A stretch of 64,000 nt of DNA from positions 124,001-188,000 of the forward strand of contig JAUHXS010000006.1 of the NCBI GenBank assembly GCA_030426955.1, in the 5' to 3' direction. The notes under the pieces were generated by a model, which saw only the letters and a list, made by a program, of their open reading frames with translations, did not search any database and was not told where the DNA came from. How positions within the stretch are numbered: position 1 is the stretch's first letter; every line of letters begins with the position of its first letter. Below, piece by piece: positions 1-9,174 of this stretch. Position numbers and translations under genes: made by a program. The DNA is from Bacteroidia bacterium. Its GTDB lineage: Bacteria > Bacteroidota > Bacteroidia > Chitinophagales > JAUHXS01.

Positions 1-576
1 CACGAGGTGCTCCAATCGCTCAACTGATAATGAAAGATGAGAACCTCTTTTATCTTGGACTAGAGCATGTATTTCGTCAATGATAATAGTTTTAGTATCA
101 CTAAGCATTCGTCGCCCACCATCACTAGTGAGTAAAAGATATAATGATTCAGGGGTAGTGACCAAAATATGTGGAGGATTCTTAACCATACTGGTTCGTG
201 TAGCGCTTGGTGTATCACCTGTACGAACCATGGCTGTGATATTGAGTTCCATCTCACCACTATCTTTGAGTGATTTATTGATACCCTTTAAAGGAATTTG
301 CAGGTTTTTCTCAATGTCATTGCTTAGTGCCTTCAATGGTGAGACATAAACTACCTGTGTTGTGCTAGGTAATTGACCATTGATCCCTTGTTTAACCAAG
401 TCGTCAATTGCTGAGAGAAAGGCAGCTAACGTTTTACCTGAGCCAGTAGGTGCAGAAATCAAAGTATGATGATCACTTTTGATGGCTTCCCAAGACTGTT
501 CTTGTACATCAGTTGGCTGATCAAAAGTATTTTGAAACCAACTGCTAACTGAGGGGTGAAAGCCAGACCAATTCAT
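1..576 (-). CDS. Lhr-like DEAD/DEAH helicase, N-terminal part (runs off window)
   Basis: An open frame starts at an ATG (complement 574-576) and continues past the left edge without a stop, giving 192 residues. It begins [13 protein letters not shown] and contains helicase motif I (APTGSGKT, about residue 39), motif Ia (VYVSPLKAL), TPESLYLLL (motif Ib) and a Walker B DEIHAL. This order, especially [15 protein letters not shown] and DEIH, is typical of the large Lhr family of superfamily 2 helicases, which unwind DNA or RNA:DNA hybrids and are linked to nucleic-acid repair. Only the first RecA-like domain is inside the window, so the length and C-terminal domains cannot be judged. It is divergent from the 647 gene, with about 70 bp between them. 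Assignment to Lhr rather than another SF2 branch is by motif recognition. Confidence 0.85.
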   Translation of the reverse strand, partial: MNWSGFHPSVSSWFQNTFDQPTDVQEQSWEAIKSDHHTLISAPTGSGKTLAAFLSAIDDLVKQGINGQLPSTTQVVYVSPLKALSNDIEKNLQIPLKGINKSLKDSGEMELNITAMVRTGDTPSATRTSMVKNPPHILVTTPESLYLLLTSDGGRRMLSDTKTIIIDEIHALVQDKRGSHLSLSVERLEHLV

Positions 577-632
577 CCTTCAATTTATTATTATTCGCTA
601 ATAATTCAAAATGAACTTCGACTAGTTTATGA

Positions 633-640
633 TATATTTG
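633..640 (+). promoter_or_regulatory. -7 promoter element (TAnnTTTG) of the PKD adhesin gene
   Basis: TATATTTG matches the Bacteroidota -7 consensus TAnnTTTG exactly. It ends six bases before the ATG at 647, so the transcript would begin at or very near that codon. I see no good -33 TTG at the usual distance. The element overlaps the in-frame ATG at 629, which favours 647 as the true start. Confidence 0.35.
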
Positions 641-646
641 TTAACG

Positions 647-3460
647 ATGAGAGCTATTTATATTTTATTGCTCATTCCAATGGTAAATTTCCTCTTTGCT
701 CAACCAGATATTGAGCTTTCCTATGAAAAACCAGTATGCATTGGCTCAGAGGTAGAGTTTGATGCCGGTGGAAGTTGTTGTGATCCGGTAGATATTTTTA
801 TCGACTATGGAGATGGAACAAAAGATACGCTCTTAGGGCAAGATCCAGATGGCTTTAATGTGTCCTATGAGTATAACATTCCCGGAACTTTCTTTTTTAA
901 ATTTAAATTAGACGATGGTGTAGATGCCGATTCTTTATTAGACACTTTTGTTGTCTATGATCGACCGGTAGTGGACTTTTTACCGAGTGAAGATACCTTA
1001 TGTTTTAGCGATAATGCACTCATTGATTTTACAAATCTAACAACTAGTATTAATACTCCTGTAACTTATCAATGGTACATGGGTAATGGAGATCAATCCA
1101 CAGAGGAGCATACTAGTTCTGTATACTCACAACCGGGGAGGTATAGAGTCTTGCTCAGAGCGTATTCAGATACAGCGTTGTGTTCATCACAAACTACAAA
1201 GGATATCTTTATTGTTGATGATACTGCTTTGGCTAATTTTGAGATACAACAAGAATGCCCTTGTAACGAGTTCAACTTTACAAATACAACTGCTGAAAAG
1301 AATGACATAGTCTCATGGCAATGGATTTTTGGAAATGACTCAGTATCTATTGCAGAGAATCCCGATAAACAAAAATACTTAGACCCAGGTCAATACTACG
1401 TTAGTCTTATTGGTACAAAAAATGATGGATGTAAACATATACGAAGAAAGCTAGTGAATGTATGTCCAGAAGAGCAAGATACCTTGCCGAATACAGCATC
1501 TAATAACCGTTGGTACTTCGGTACTCAAGCCGGGATCGATTTTAACGGAGGTGTGCCGGTAGCCTTATTAAATGCTCCCAGCACTTTTGTTAACCCTACC
1601 AATGAAGGAAGAGCAACAGTCTCTGATCACTTGACGGGTGATTTATTGTTTTGGGTAAGTGATTCTACTATCTATAATAGAGATCAACAGCCTATGCCTA
1701 ATAGTACAAATCTATTATATGGCACATCTTCATCTCAAGGCCCTTTGATTGTGCCTCATCCCGGAAATGATAATCAATACTTTGTTTTTAGGACATTTGG
1801 GTGGACTGGAGAGCTTTCTGGATTATATTTTTGCTTAGTAGATATGTCATTAGATGGAGGGAAAGGGGACATCGTAATAAAAGATTCTATGCTTATTGGT
1901 ACCGTGCCTTTCTTTCCACCATACGGTTTTGCAAGAAGTGAGCATTTAACCGGAACAGCAAAATCTCTAGGTGAATGTGGAGAAAAGATCAGTTATTGGG
2001 TGGTAACGCATTATATTGAAAATACCGTCAATATCTATAATTATTATTTGGTGGATGAGCGTGGTATTACATTAGATCATTCGCAGACAATACCCCATAT
2101 TCATGGTACTATTGGGCAAAGTGCTTTTTCACCAGATGGCACAAAGTATGCTTTGGTAAGCCTTTATCAGGGAATACAGTATAGTCGGTCGTCGGTATTT
2201 ATTTATGACTTTGATAAAGAAAATGGTCTGCTTTTGCCTAATCCTGTCATTGATTACAATGTTGGAGGCTTGTATGGTTTAGCATTTTCACCGGATAATT
2301 CTAAGTTGTATTTCACGGATAGGGTTGCTTCGATGTCAGGAACAGGGTATGCTATTAAGCAATTAGATTTAAGTGCTGATGATATTCTTGCTTCAGAACA
2401 AATTATATATACGGATGGTAAGAATCATAGATCGATGTACTTAGGACCAGATGACAAGATTTATGTGGCGCTTTTTAATCATGATTCTATTGGCGTCATC
2501 AATAACCCTAATGTTTTAGGAGTTGCCTGTAACTACGTGGAAAATGGGGTTTACTTGGGTGGAGGTGGCAGAATTTGTGGTATGGGGTTGCAAAATTTGT
2601 TGCCGAAATACTCTGAAAACAATGAGATCGATACAAGTAGTGTTGAGGCATCCTTTGTGATTGATGAAATACAATGTGATGAGGTTTTTCTTAGAAATGT
2701 ATCGGATAGCTTATTTCCACCGCAATCTGATTCTTGTGATTACCCGCATTACTATCTTTATCGTTGGAGTTTTAGTGATGGTGAGTCTGATTCTATTTTT
2801 TATTGTAATAGTGACGAGTTTTCACAGGTTATTAACCATGTTTATGATGATTCAGGCACTTATGAAGTGAGCTTAATTGTTTCTTCTAGCTTTAGTTGTG
2901 ATCAAGATACCTTTACAGAAAATATCATCATCGGTTTGTCTGATTCCTTTAACAGTGGAAAAGTAGATACGCAATTTTGTGTTGGTGAAGGTCAAGTAAA
3001 TATTGCCGCAAGAGAAGGTATTCTATATGAATGGCTGCCCATAAATGGTTTAAGCTGTGTAGATTGTCAAAGCCCGACCATACAAGTTGATTCATCCATT
3101 GTTTATGTAGCAGAAATTAGAGATGAACTTGGTTGCCAATTAACGGACTCTATCGTTGTAACGGCTTTAAATTGCGATGTATTTCTCCCTAATGCTTTTT
3201 CTCCTGATAATGATGGTATGAACGATTGGTTCGGATTATACCATGTATCAGCGGAGGTATTTGACTCCTATGAACTAAATATTTTCAATCGGCATGGCAC
3301 TCGTGTGTTTCAGTCAAATGATGTAACTCGACTTTGGGATGGGAATCACAATAAAGCACAAGAAAAATATCCTGAAGGTGTTTATACTTACTACTTAAAA
3401 TATAGCTTTGAGGAGAAGGAAATTGAAACTGTATCTGGCAACGTAACGCTGTTACGTTAA
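647..3460 (+). CDS. PKD-repeat surface protein with gliding-type (type B) T9SS C-terminal domain
   Basis: A 937-aa secreted protein; an upstream in-frame ATG at 629 would add six residues but lies inside the promoter element. The signal peptide (MRAIYILLLIPMVNFLFAQ) is followed by three PKD-like beta-sandwich domains (about 25-110, 115-190, 195-275; motifs such as YDRPVVDF, YQWYMGNGD, SWQWIFGND). A beta-propeller-like region then begins NRWYFGTQAGIDF (about 290-640), with AFSPDG and AFSPDN repeats. Another PKD domain and a Cys-rich region follow, then the CHU_C/gliding C-terminal domain (FLPNAFSPDNDGMNDWF ... TLLR). That domain is the T9SS type B sorting signal, so the protein should be exported across the outer membrane. 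Ligand unknown. It converges with rlmB: the stop codons are directly adjacent, with no intergenic base. Confidence 0.88.
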   Translation: MRAIYILLLIPMVNFLFAQPDIELSYEKPVCIGSEVEFDAGGSCCDPVDIFIDYGDGTKDTLLGQDPDGFNVSYEYNIPGTFFFKFKLDDGVDADSLLDTFVVYDRPVVDFLPSEDTLCFSDNALIDFTNLTTSINTPVTYQWYMGNGDQSTEEHTSSVYSQPGRYRVLLRAYSDTALCSSQTTKDIFIVDDTALANFEIQQECPCNEFNFTNTTAEKNDIVSWQWIFGNDSVSIAENPDKQKYLDPGQYYVSLIGTKNDGCKHIRRKLVNVCPEEQDTLPNTASNNRWYFGTQAGIDFNGGVPVALLNAPSTFVNPTNEGRATVSDHLTGDLLFWVSDSTIYNRDQQPMPNSTNLLYGTSSSQGPLIVPHPGNDNQYFVFRTFGWTGELSGLYFCLVDMSLDGGKGDIVIKDSMLIGTVPFFPPYGFARSEHLTGTAKSLGECGEKISYWVVTHYIENTVNIYNYYLVDERGITLDHSQTIPHIHGTIGQSAFSPDGTKYALVSLYQGIQYSRSSVFIYDFDKENGLLLPNPVIDYNVGGLYGLAFSPDNSKLYFTDRVASMSGTGYAIKQLDLSADDILASEQIIYTDGKNHRSMYLGPDDKIYVALFNHDSIGVINNPNVLGVACNYVENGVYLGGGGRICGMGLQNLLPKYSENNEIDTSSVEASFVIDEIQCDEVFLRNVSDSLFPPQSDSCDYPHYYLYRWSFSDGESDSIFYCNSDEFSQVINHVYDDSGTYEVSLIVSSSFSCDQDTFTENIIIGLSDSFNSGKVDTQFCVGEGQVNIAAREGILYEWLPINGLSCVDCQSPTIQVDSSIVYVAEIRDELGCQLTDSIVVTALNCDVFLPNAFSPDNDGMNDWFGLYHVSAEVFDSYELNIFNRHGTRVFQSNDVTRLWDGNHNKAQEKYPEGVYTYYLKYSFEEKEIETVSGNVTLLR

Positions 3461-4216
3461 CTAATTATTTCGCTGTTTCATGACCTCATATAAAATCATT
3501 CCCGTAGCGACTGAGACATTATAAGACAATTGTTCTCCGGGCATTGGAAGTGTCACAATATGATCTAATTTTTTCAACACCTCATCACTAATGCCTTGAT
3601 CCTCACTGCCCATTACAATGGCTGTAGGAATAGACAAATCTATGTTGGATTGACTTAAGTTTTTATTGCCTCGCAAGTCTAGACCTATTGTTTGAATACC
3701 ATTGAGTTGAAGATATTTGATGATGTCTAAAAGACTATCTGTTTTTATCACATCTATTTTGGTTAGCCCCCCGGCAGATGTTCGCATAGCCTCTCCGTTG
3801 ACTTGAGCACTTCCTTTTTGAGGTAGGATGATGGCATGAGCCTTTGCACAAGCTGCTGTTCTGGCAATGGCTCCAAAATTTCTTACGTCAGTAATGCCAT
3901 CGAGCAATAATAATAAGGGGACTTCACCCTTATCATAAATGGTTGGCAACACATCTTCAATTTGGTAATAATCAACTAACGCTGCAAAGCCAATAACACC
4001 TTGGTGATTTTTTCTAGTGATTCTGTTGAGCTTCTCAATAGGTACTTGCTGGATGAAAATATTTAAATCACCTGCTAATTGCTTTATATCGTTGAGGATA
4101 TCTCCTGTCGCACCTCTTTGCAACATGATTTTATCAAACTTTTTCTGATGCTTTAGTGCTTCAAGAATAGGTTGGCGACCGTAAATTAAATCCTCTTGTT
4201 TTTTCGTGATTTTCAT
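3461..4216 (-). CDS. rlmB: 23S rRNA (guanosine-2'-O)-methyltransferase RlmB-like, SpoU/TrmH family
   Basis: A 251-aa SPOUT enzyme. An N-terminal substrate-binding domain (YGRQPILEALK, about residues 12-80) is followed by the SpoU catalytic domain with motif 1 VRNFGAIARTA (about 110), motif 2 IVMGSEDQGIS (about 198) and motif 3 LPMPGEQLSYNVSVATGM (about 220). The family transfers methyl from SAM to a ribose 2'-OH; RlmB modifies G2251 of 23S rRNA in E. coli. The site here is inferred from overall length and the YGRQPILEAL start. Motif 3 has Tyr where Leu is usual (SYNVS instead of SLNVS). A -7-like TACTTTTG lies at complement 4239-4246. The ATG at 4216 is the only good start. Confidence 0.9.
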   Translation of the reverse strand: MKITKKQEDLIYGRQPILEALKHQKKFDKIMLQRGATGDILNDIKQLAGDLNIFIQQVPIEKLNRITRKNHQGVIGFAALVDYYQIEDVLPTIYDKGEVPLLLLLDGITDVRNFGAIARTAACAKAHAIILPQKGSAQVNGEAMRTSAGGLTKIDVIKTDSLLDIIKYLQLNGIQTIGLDLRGNKNLSQSNIDLSIPTAIVMGSEDQGISDEVLKKLDHIVTLPMPGEQLSYNVSVATGMILYEVMKQRNN

Positions 4217-4302
4217 GATACCTAAGACTATGGAAAGGCAAAAGTAACATTTTTTGAATTTTCAATCATGAGTATACTTTAGTAAGTTGACCTATAAAAG
4301 GT

Positions 4303-4310
4303 TATATTTG
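4303..4310 (+). promoter_or_regulatory. Possible -7 element (TAnnTTTG) of the TPR/PorE-like operon
   Basis: TATATTTG lies 18 bp before the TTG start at 4328. No well-spaced -33 TTG is visible, so this is a weak call from the -7 match and its position only. Confidence 0.28.
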
Positions 4311-4327
4311 TATGAAACCACATTGAA

Positions 4328-5419
4328 TTGAAGGCTAAATCCATATACATTTCATTATTAGCCATTGCTGTTTATATCGCAGAAGCAAGATCACAAGATG
4401 CTTCCATGGATACTACAAAAGCTGTAAATGACTCTTCAATCATTTTAAATGCAGTAAAGCACCAACAAGCTCAAGTTGTGTATAATAAGGGAGTAGAAAA
4501 AGTTGATCAAAAGGAGATAGACTCAGCGTTGACCTTTTTTAATGAAGCAATAACATTAGACAGTGCTTTTGCAAAACCCTACTTCAGTAGAGGTGTAATA
4601 TTTTTTGAGCAAAATAAGTTCAATGAAGCGGTTGTGAATTATACCTTATCATTAAAGTATGATCAATTTAATGCAGAGAGTTTTTTTGCTAGAGCTCGAG
4701 CCTATGAAAATATTGGGGAGGTAGATAGTGCTTTAAAAGATTACGATGCTTCTTTAAGTTATAATAACATTAATGCTAAGGCAAATTACTATAAGGGTTG
4801 CATCCTATTTCAAAAAGGTAAGTTTCAAGAAGCTTTAAAGAGTTTTGATCAGTCCATTGCACAAGCTAGAAACTTTGCCAATGCCTATAATGATCGAGGA
4901 AGTACCAAGCGGAAACTAGAAGATTACAAAGGGGCTGTTGATGATTATAAACTGGCCGTAAAATACGCACCTGATATGTATATAGCCTACAACAACATGG
5001 GTAGCGCTTACAAGCTAGATGATAAATATTCAAATGCCATTGAAGCTTATACGAAGGCAATAGAAATCAAAGCAGATTATGCATTGGCTTTTAATAACCG
5101 AGGAAGTGTAAAGCATCTACAGAAACAATATCAAGAGGCGATTAAGGATTTTTCGGAGGCGATTAGTATTAATAAAAGCTATGCATATGCTTACAATAAT
5201 CGTGGCTCTGCCTATTTCGAATTATATAAGTATGATGAAGCAGAGCAAGACTTTAATAAGGCTATTGCACTTAATTCAGCGTATGGCCATGCTTATTTAA
5301 ATCGTGGCATTTTAAGAGAAATGCAGCGTAATGACTCAGGAGCGTGTGCAGACTGGAGAAAAGCCTATGATCTGGGAGTAGAAGAGGGTGGTCGTTATAT
5401 TCAAAAGCAATGCAAATGA
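4328..5419 (+). CDS. Exported TPR-repeat protein
   Basis: A 363-aa protein with an N-terminal signal-like helix (KAKSIYISLLAIAVYIAEARS) and then about nine tandem 34-residue tetratricopeptide repeats, with the usual YN/F-N-RG-x-x-x-x-x-x-Y-A pattern (for example AYNNRGSAYFELYKYDEA). TPR solenoids bind partner proteins; no catalytic domain is visible. The start is TTG at 4328; the upstream ATG at 4312 meets a stop after four codons. The end overlaps the next gene: its TGA (5417-5419) shares bases with that gene's ATG at 5416. The pair is therefore translationally coupled, and this protein may work with the PorE-like OmpA protein at the periplasmic face. Specific role unknown. Confidence 0.8.
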   Translation: MKAKSIYISLLAIAVYIAEARSQDASMDTTKAVNDSSIILNAVKHQQAQVVYNKGVEKVDQKEIDSALTFFNEAITLDSAFAKPYFSRGVIFFEQNKFNEAVVNYTLSLKYDQFNAESFFARARAYENIGEVDSALKDYDASLSYNNINAKANYYKGCILFQKGKFQEALKSFDQSIAQARNFANAYNDRGSTKRKLEDYKGAVDDYKLAVKYAPDMYIAYNNMGSAYKLDDKYSNAIEAYTKAIEIKADYALAFNNRGSVKHLQKQYQEAIKDFSEAISINKSYAYAYNNRGSAYFELYKYDEAEQDFNKAIALNSAYGHAYLNRGILREMQRNDSGACADWRKAYDLGVEEGGRYIQKQCK

Positions 5420-7494
5420 CGATTAAGAAGTATATCATATGTCTGCTTTGCTTTGTGTTTCATTTTTCTTTTGCACAGGACAAGAATGTGGAGTTTTTAA
5501 AAGAAAACTTTCCGGATCAGAAAAAAGAATTTAAAGACGCGTTGCACAACATCGAGGATGGCGATGTGTACTTTAACAACCCAAATGCAACCAGAGGACA
5601 CTTCCTAAAAGCTTTAGAACTATACAAAAAAGCGGAGGATTTTAATGACAATAGTGCTTTGCTTAATTTGAAAATGGGGGAATGTTACCTATTTACGGTG
5701 GAAAAGCTAAATGCCATTAAGCACCTCGAAAAAGCAAAGAAATTAAATCCAGATGTTTCACCAAGAGTTTATTATTTATTGGGCATTGGATATCATTTTG
5801 AATATGACTTTGATCGTGCAATAGATTACTTTGAAGAGTACAAAAAAAGGTTGACACCGGAGGAAAGGGCAGAAAAGATCAAACGTATTCAGAAAAAAAT
5901 TCGGGAATGTGAAGTAGCAAAGGGTTTTATGGCGGAGCGTTCCAGGGCCTTTATTGATAATGTAGGTTCGGTCTTGAATTCTGAATATGCTGAACATAGC
6001 CCTATTATTTCTGCAGACCAGTCGGTTATGTTATTTACCTCAAGACGAGAAGGAGGTGTTGGAGGAGACGTGCTTTCACCAACGCAAGAGTACTTTGAAG
6101 ATGTATATATTTCCTATCGAAAAGATGGCAAATGGCAAACACCTGTAAATATGGGACGACCGATCAATGACGAAACTAATGATGCGACCATTAGCATTAC
6201 CGGAGATGGTCAACATCTGTTTGTATATAAAGAACATCATGGTGGTGGAGATATTTACGAATGTATACTAAAGGGCGACCACTGGTCAAGGCCTAAAAGG
6301 ATGCCTAAACCAATCTCTAGTGATTTTAACGAATACCATGCCAGTTACTCCAATGATATGCAGCGTATTTACTTTATTAGTGACCGAGAAGGTGGGCAAG
6401 GCGGTAGAGATATTTATATGTGTGAAAAAGATGAAAAAGGGCATTGGGGAGATGCAATTAATCTGGGACCTATTGTGAACACTGAAGAAAGTGAGGCAGG
6501 GGTTTTTATCTCACCCGATGGTAAGTATATGTATTTCAGCTCTAGAGGTCACAATACCATGGGGGGGCATGATGTGTTTCGTTCAAAACTTAACAAAGCT
6601 GGAAGACCATCACGACCAGAAAACTTAGGTTACCCTATCAATACACCTTCAGACGATGTTTATTTTGTGTTAGCAGCTGATGGTAAACATGGTTACTATG
6701 CTTCGGAAAGACTTGGTGGATTGGGGGAGAATGACATCTATTTGATTACCTTTCTCTTGACGGAGGAAAAGCCTGTTGTAATCAATACAGAAGATAATTT
6801 GTTAGCTGGACAGACAAACCCTATTCCTGATATTTACAAAGCAGATGTCGTTCAAGTGGATCATCACCTGCCAACAATTTTGAAAGGAACAATTACCGAT
6901 GCTTTGCTCAAGAAACCTATTGAGGCATCTATTGAATTAGTAAATAATACTACTGGCGAGGTAGTAGCTGTGTTTAATTCTAATAGTAGCACAGGAAAAT
7001 ATTTGGTAACAATTCCTTCTGGAGCCAATTATGGGATTGCAGTTGATGGTGGAGATGATTATCTCTTCCATTCAGAAAATTTTGATATTCCCGAAGTCAG
7101 TGATTATTTAGAGATCGAAAAAGACATAGCACTTAAGAATATAAAGCCGGGTAATAGCATTGTCTTGAAGAATGTATTCTTTGACTTTAATAAATCAACT
7201 ATCAAGCCTGAATCTGAACCGGAGTTAGGGAGATTGGTGAAATTACTTACAGATGTTCCTGAGCTGAAAATTGAAATATCAGGACACACTGATAGTAAAG
7301 GAGAAGATGCATACAATCAGAAACTTTCAGAAGCACGAGCTCAATCAGTTACTAACTATTTGGTAGAAAAAGGCATTGTTGTTGATCGCTTGACATATAA
7401 AGGTTATGGTGAAAGTCAGCCGATCGCTTCTAATGATACAGATGAAGGACGACAAGAAAACAGAAGAACGGAGTTTAAAATATTGAGCAATTAA
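5416..7494 (+). CDS. OmpA-family protein with TPR, PD40 propeller and CRD domains (PorE-like)
   Basis: A 692-aa envelope protein. The signal peptide ends FHFSFAQ without a lipobox. TPR helices follow (about 45-150), then WD40/PD40 beta-propeller blades (about 185-430: SEYAEHSPIISAD, NEYHASYSNDMQRIYFISDREGG, SEAGVFISPDGKYMYFSS), a carboxypeptidase-regulatory-like domain (about 490-560: LKGTITDALLKKPIEA), and an OmpA C-terminal peptidoglycan-binding domain (about 580-692: FFDFNKSTIKPES ... ISGHTDSKG ... NRRTEF). TPR-propeller-CRD-OmpA is the architecture described for the T9SS component PorE, but Bacteroidota carry many paralogues and this one lacks the lipoprotein Cys reported for PorE. I therefore call it PorE-like only. 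An ATG at 5410 is also possible; 5416 gives the ATGA overlap with the upstream TPR gene. Confidence 0.83.
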   Translation: MTIKKYIICLLCFVFHFSFAQDKNVEFLKENFPDQKKEFKDALHNIEDGDVYFNNPNATRGHFLKALELYKKAEDFNDNSALLNLKMGECYLFTVEKLNAIKHLEKAKKLNPDVSPRVYYLLGIGYHFEYDFDRAIDYFEEYKKRLTPEERAEKIKRIQKKIRECEVAKGFMAERSRAFIDNVGSVLNSEYAEHSPIISADQSVMLFTSRREGGVGGDVLSPTQEYFEDVYISYRKDGKWQTPVNMGRPINDETNDATISITGDGQHLFVYKEHHGGGDIYECILKGDHWSRPKRMPKPISSDFNEYHASYSNDMQRIYFISDREGGQGGRDIYMCEKDEKGHWGDAINLGPIVNTEESEAGVFISPDGKYMYFSSRGHNTMGGHDVFRSKLNKAGRPSRPENLGYPINTPSDDVYFVLAADGKHGYYASERLGGLGENDIYLITFLLTEEKPVVINTEDNLLAGQTNPIPDIYKADVVQVDHHLPTILKGTITDALLKKPIEASIELVNNTTGEVVAVFNSNSSTGKYLVTIPSGANYGIAVDGGDDYLFHSENFDIPEVSDYLEIEKDIALKNIKPGNSIVLKNVFFDFNKSTIKPESEPELGRLVKLLTDVPELKIEISGHTDSKGEDAYNQKLSEARAQSVTNYLVEKGIVVDRLTYKGYGESQPIASNDTDEGRQENRRTEFKILSN

Positions 7495-7528
7495 ATTTTT
7501 ACTTTTACAGTAATAGATAACCACCCAA

Positions 7529-8227
7529 TTGTTACCACTATTTTCTTTGATCATTATTATTTCACTATCGGCGCTTATTACCAGAGTAGCCGGTATTGCT
7601 TTGCAACATACGGGACTTTCTAAAGAGTCTGCAGGGTTTCAGGCAAGGTCCGCCTATACAGGAGTTGGTTTCACAACAACAGAGTCCGAACAAGTTATCT
7701 CGCATCCTGTCCGAAGAAAGATTATCATGACTTTGATGCTAATAGGAAACGCTGGGATTATATCTGCTGTAGCAACGTTGATGTTGACTTTTGTCGATAA
7801 GCAAGACAGTAGCTTAGAAGATCGATTAACAAGGGTTGGGATACTTTTAGGAAGTGTCCTTTTATTATGGATGATTTCTAATAGTAAGGCATTAGATCGA
7901 TGGTTGTATGACATTGTGAGCCATGCATTAAGAAAGTACACCAAACTAAACGTGAGAGATTATGCTAAGTTATTAAACTTTCATGGTGATTATGAGATAT
8001 CAGACTTAAAGGTAGATAAGGATGAGTGGTTGGCTAATAAAACTTTGAATGAGCTTAAATTAAGAGAGGAAGGTGTCAATTTGATCAGCATAACTCGAAA
8101 GGATGGAACCTATATTGGTATACCAGAAGGCACCACAATGATTCACCCTGGTGATCATCTGATACTTTATGGGAAAGAAGTTACATTGCAAAAGCTTCAT
8201 GATCGCAAAGCAAATGGAAGTCGTTGA
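7529..8227 (+). CDS. Membrane protein with C-terminal TrkA-C (RCK_C) domain
   Basis: A 232-aa protein with TTG start. There are three likely membrane helices (about 2-24, 66-90, 103-120). Between the first two lies ARSAYTGVGFTTTESEQVISHPVRR; TGVGFTTTE recalls the filter-like TTGF segment of KtrB/TrkH subunits but is too short for a full transporter. Residues about 150-225 form a TrkA-C domain (VDKDEWLANKTLNELKLREEGVNLISI ... GDHLILYG), which in potassium systems binds regulatory ligands such as cyclic di-AMP. Membrane plus TrkA-C proteins of this size are widespread and little studied. A role in monovalent-ion homeostasis is inferred. No KtrB-like gene is in the window; a KtrA-like RCK protein is at 21847. 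Confidence 0.7.
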   Translation: MLPLFSLIIIISLSALITRVAGIALQHTGLSKESAGFQARSAYTGVGFTTTESEQVISHPVRRKIIMTLMLIGNAGIISAVATLMLTFVDKQDSSLEDRLTRVGILLGSVLLLWMISNSKALDRWLYDIVSHALRKYTKLNVRDYAKLLNFHGDYEISDLKVDKDEWLANKTLNELKLREEGVNLISITRKDGTYIGIPEGTTMIHPGDHLILYGKEVTLQKLHDRKANGSR

Positions 8228-8260
8228 GTGGACTTGCCACCTTCATATAGGCAGAAACGA

Positions 8261-8279
8261 GAATTCATAAAGTAGATGT
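8261..8279 (+). repeat. 19-bp dispersed segment (copy 1), possibly an IS3-element flank
   Basis: GAATTCATAAAGTAGATGT differs by one base from 41750-41768. Here it sits 18 bp upstream of the ATG of the decayed IS3 orfA, where the leader or end of such an element would lie. Confidence 0.45.
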
Positions 8280-8296
8280 AATTAACTTTATGAACC

Positions 8297-8463
8297 ATGA
8301 TAAAAAAGAAGCGAGTTTATAGCCGAGAATTTAAGTAAAAGGCAATCGAATTAAGTGATGCAAGAAGAAAGCTCTAAAGTAGCAGAAGAAGGATGCTTGC
8401 AGATCTTTTATTAACTGGCGTAAGGAGTTTTGCAAAGTATCAAAACATAAAATAATATTAGAC
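8297..8463 (+). pseudogene. Decayed IS3-family transposase OrfA (helix-turn-helix part)
   Basis: Translation from ATG 8297 gives MIKKKRVYSREFK, then a TAA at 8336-8338, then KAIELSDARRKL and a second stop. Moving one frame restores SSKVAEE, and another shift restores SFINWRKEFCKVSKHK. Read together these match the conserved start of IS3-type OrfA proteins (KKRxYSxEFKxKAIELSxA...SKVAEELGI...IxNWRKEF), which bind the IS ends through a helix-turn-helix. One nonsense change and two frameshifts make it non-functional, and no orfB follows. The element is a scar of an old insertion. Family assignment is by motif memory; the exact IS cannot be named. Confidence 0.72.
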
Positions 8464-8535
8464 CTTATTTATCTAGTAGCATGATGACTCCAAGTAAAAT
8501 GTATCAACAAAAAATAGTAAAACCTAAAGCCTATA

Positions 8536-8579
8536 AAAACGAAACCCTCGTAAAGCTAGCTTTACGAGGGTTTCGTTTT
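8536..8579. terminator. Perfect 44-bp palindrome, bidirectional terminator
   Basis: Every base pairs about a centre between 8557 and 8558. The G+C-rich core CCCTCGTAAAGC sits inside A and T tails, so either strand ends in a U-run. It lies 40 bp past the stop of the minus-strand lipoprotein gene at 8620. Confidence 0.85.
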
Positions 8580-8619
8580 TGTAATGGTTATTTAGGACTA
8601 GTCCTAAACTAGTGGTTGA

Positions 8620-9174
8620 TTAAAGCTCTACTTCAATTTCAACATCATAATCAACTCGAACCTCTATCGTATCAGTCACAGGGCTGTTTGTCGATCCGCT
8701 TAGTGTTAATGATGCGTTAGAACCTGGGTTAACATAATCTTTCATGTTAACACTATTGTCAACAGTAAAGTTAGCCTCTGTAGATCCTGTTGGGATATTA
8801 CTTACTGATGCAATTGTAGCAGTTGGAAGACTTCCACCCTCTACGACAGCGCTTGCATCATCTATAATGTCAAAATTTGCAGTTGAAGGCGATAAAATAA
8901 CCATCTTCAATGATTTCAATTTTGCAGAAGTGATAGTGAAGCTAGAAAAACTTTGACTACTGTTAGCGCGTATCAAACTGTCAACATTATAGTTTAATGG
9001 TATATCTGCTAATGTAGTATCTCCGCTCGTTGGGTTAGGATAGATAGTAAACTCTTCTGACCTTACACCAGGGTTAAGCTTTAAATTTAAAAGCTCAGAA
9101 GCAAGATCTTTGTCGCATGATGTAAATAAAGCTCCTGCTACTAAAAAGGTAAAAATTATTTTAATGTTTCTCAT
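8620..9174 (-). CDS. Small lipoprotein of unknown function
   Basis: A 184-aa lipoprotein precursor: MRNIKIIFTFLVAGALFTSC ends in a lipobox (LFTSC) at about residue 20. The mature part is Ser/Thr/Asn-rich and beta-strand-like (TITSAKLKSLKMVI, STEANFTVDNSVNMKDYV), suggesting a single immunoglobulin-like or jelly-roll fold. No family was recognised. A longer open frame reaches 9222, but the ATG at 9174 begins exactly at the signal peptide. The gene stands alone, ends at the 44-bp palindromic terminator, and is separated from the ABC-F gene by about 350 bp. Confidence 0.72.
   Translation of the reverse strand: MRNIKIIFTFLVAGALFTSCDKDLASELLNLKLNPGVRSEEFTIYPNPTSGDTTLADIPLNYNVDSLIRANSSQSFSSFTITSAKLKSLKMVILSPSTANFDIIDDASAVVEGGSLPTATIASVSNIPTGSTEANFTVDNSVNMKDYVNPGSNASLTLSGSTNSPVTDTIEVRVDYDVEIEVEL

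Larger units (their letters stand above)
8228..8619. other. Intergenic region with a dead IS3 orfA and a palindromic terminator
   Basis: About 390 bp without an intact gene. It holds a 19-bp segment repeated at 41750 (8261-8279), a decayed IS3-type orfA (8297-8463) and a perfect 44-bp palindrome (8536-8579). Nothing else was recognised. Confidence 0.6.
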
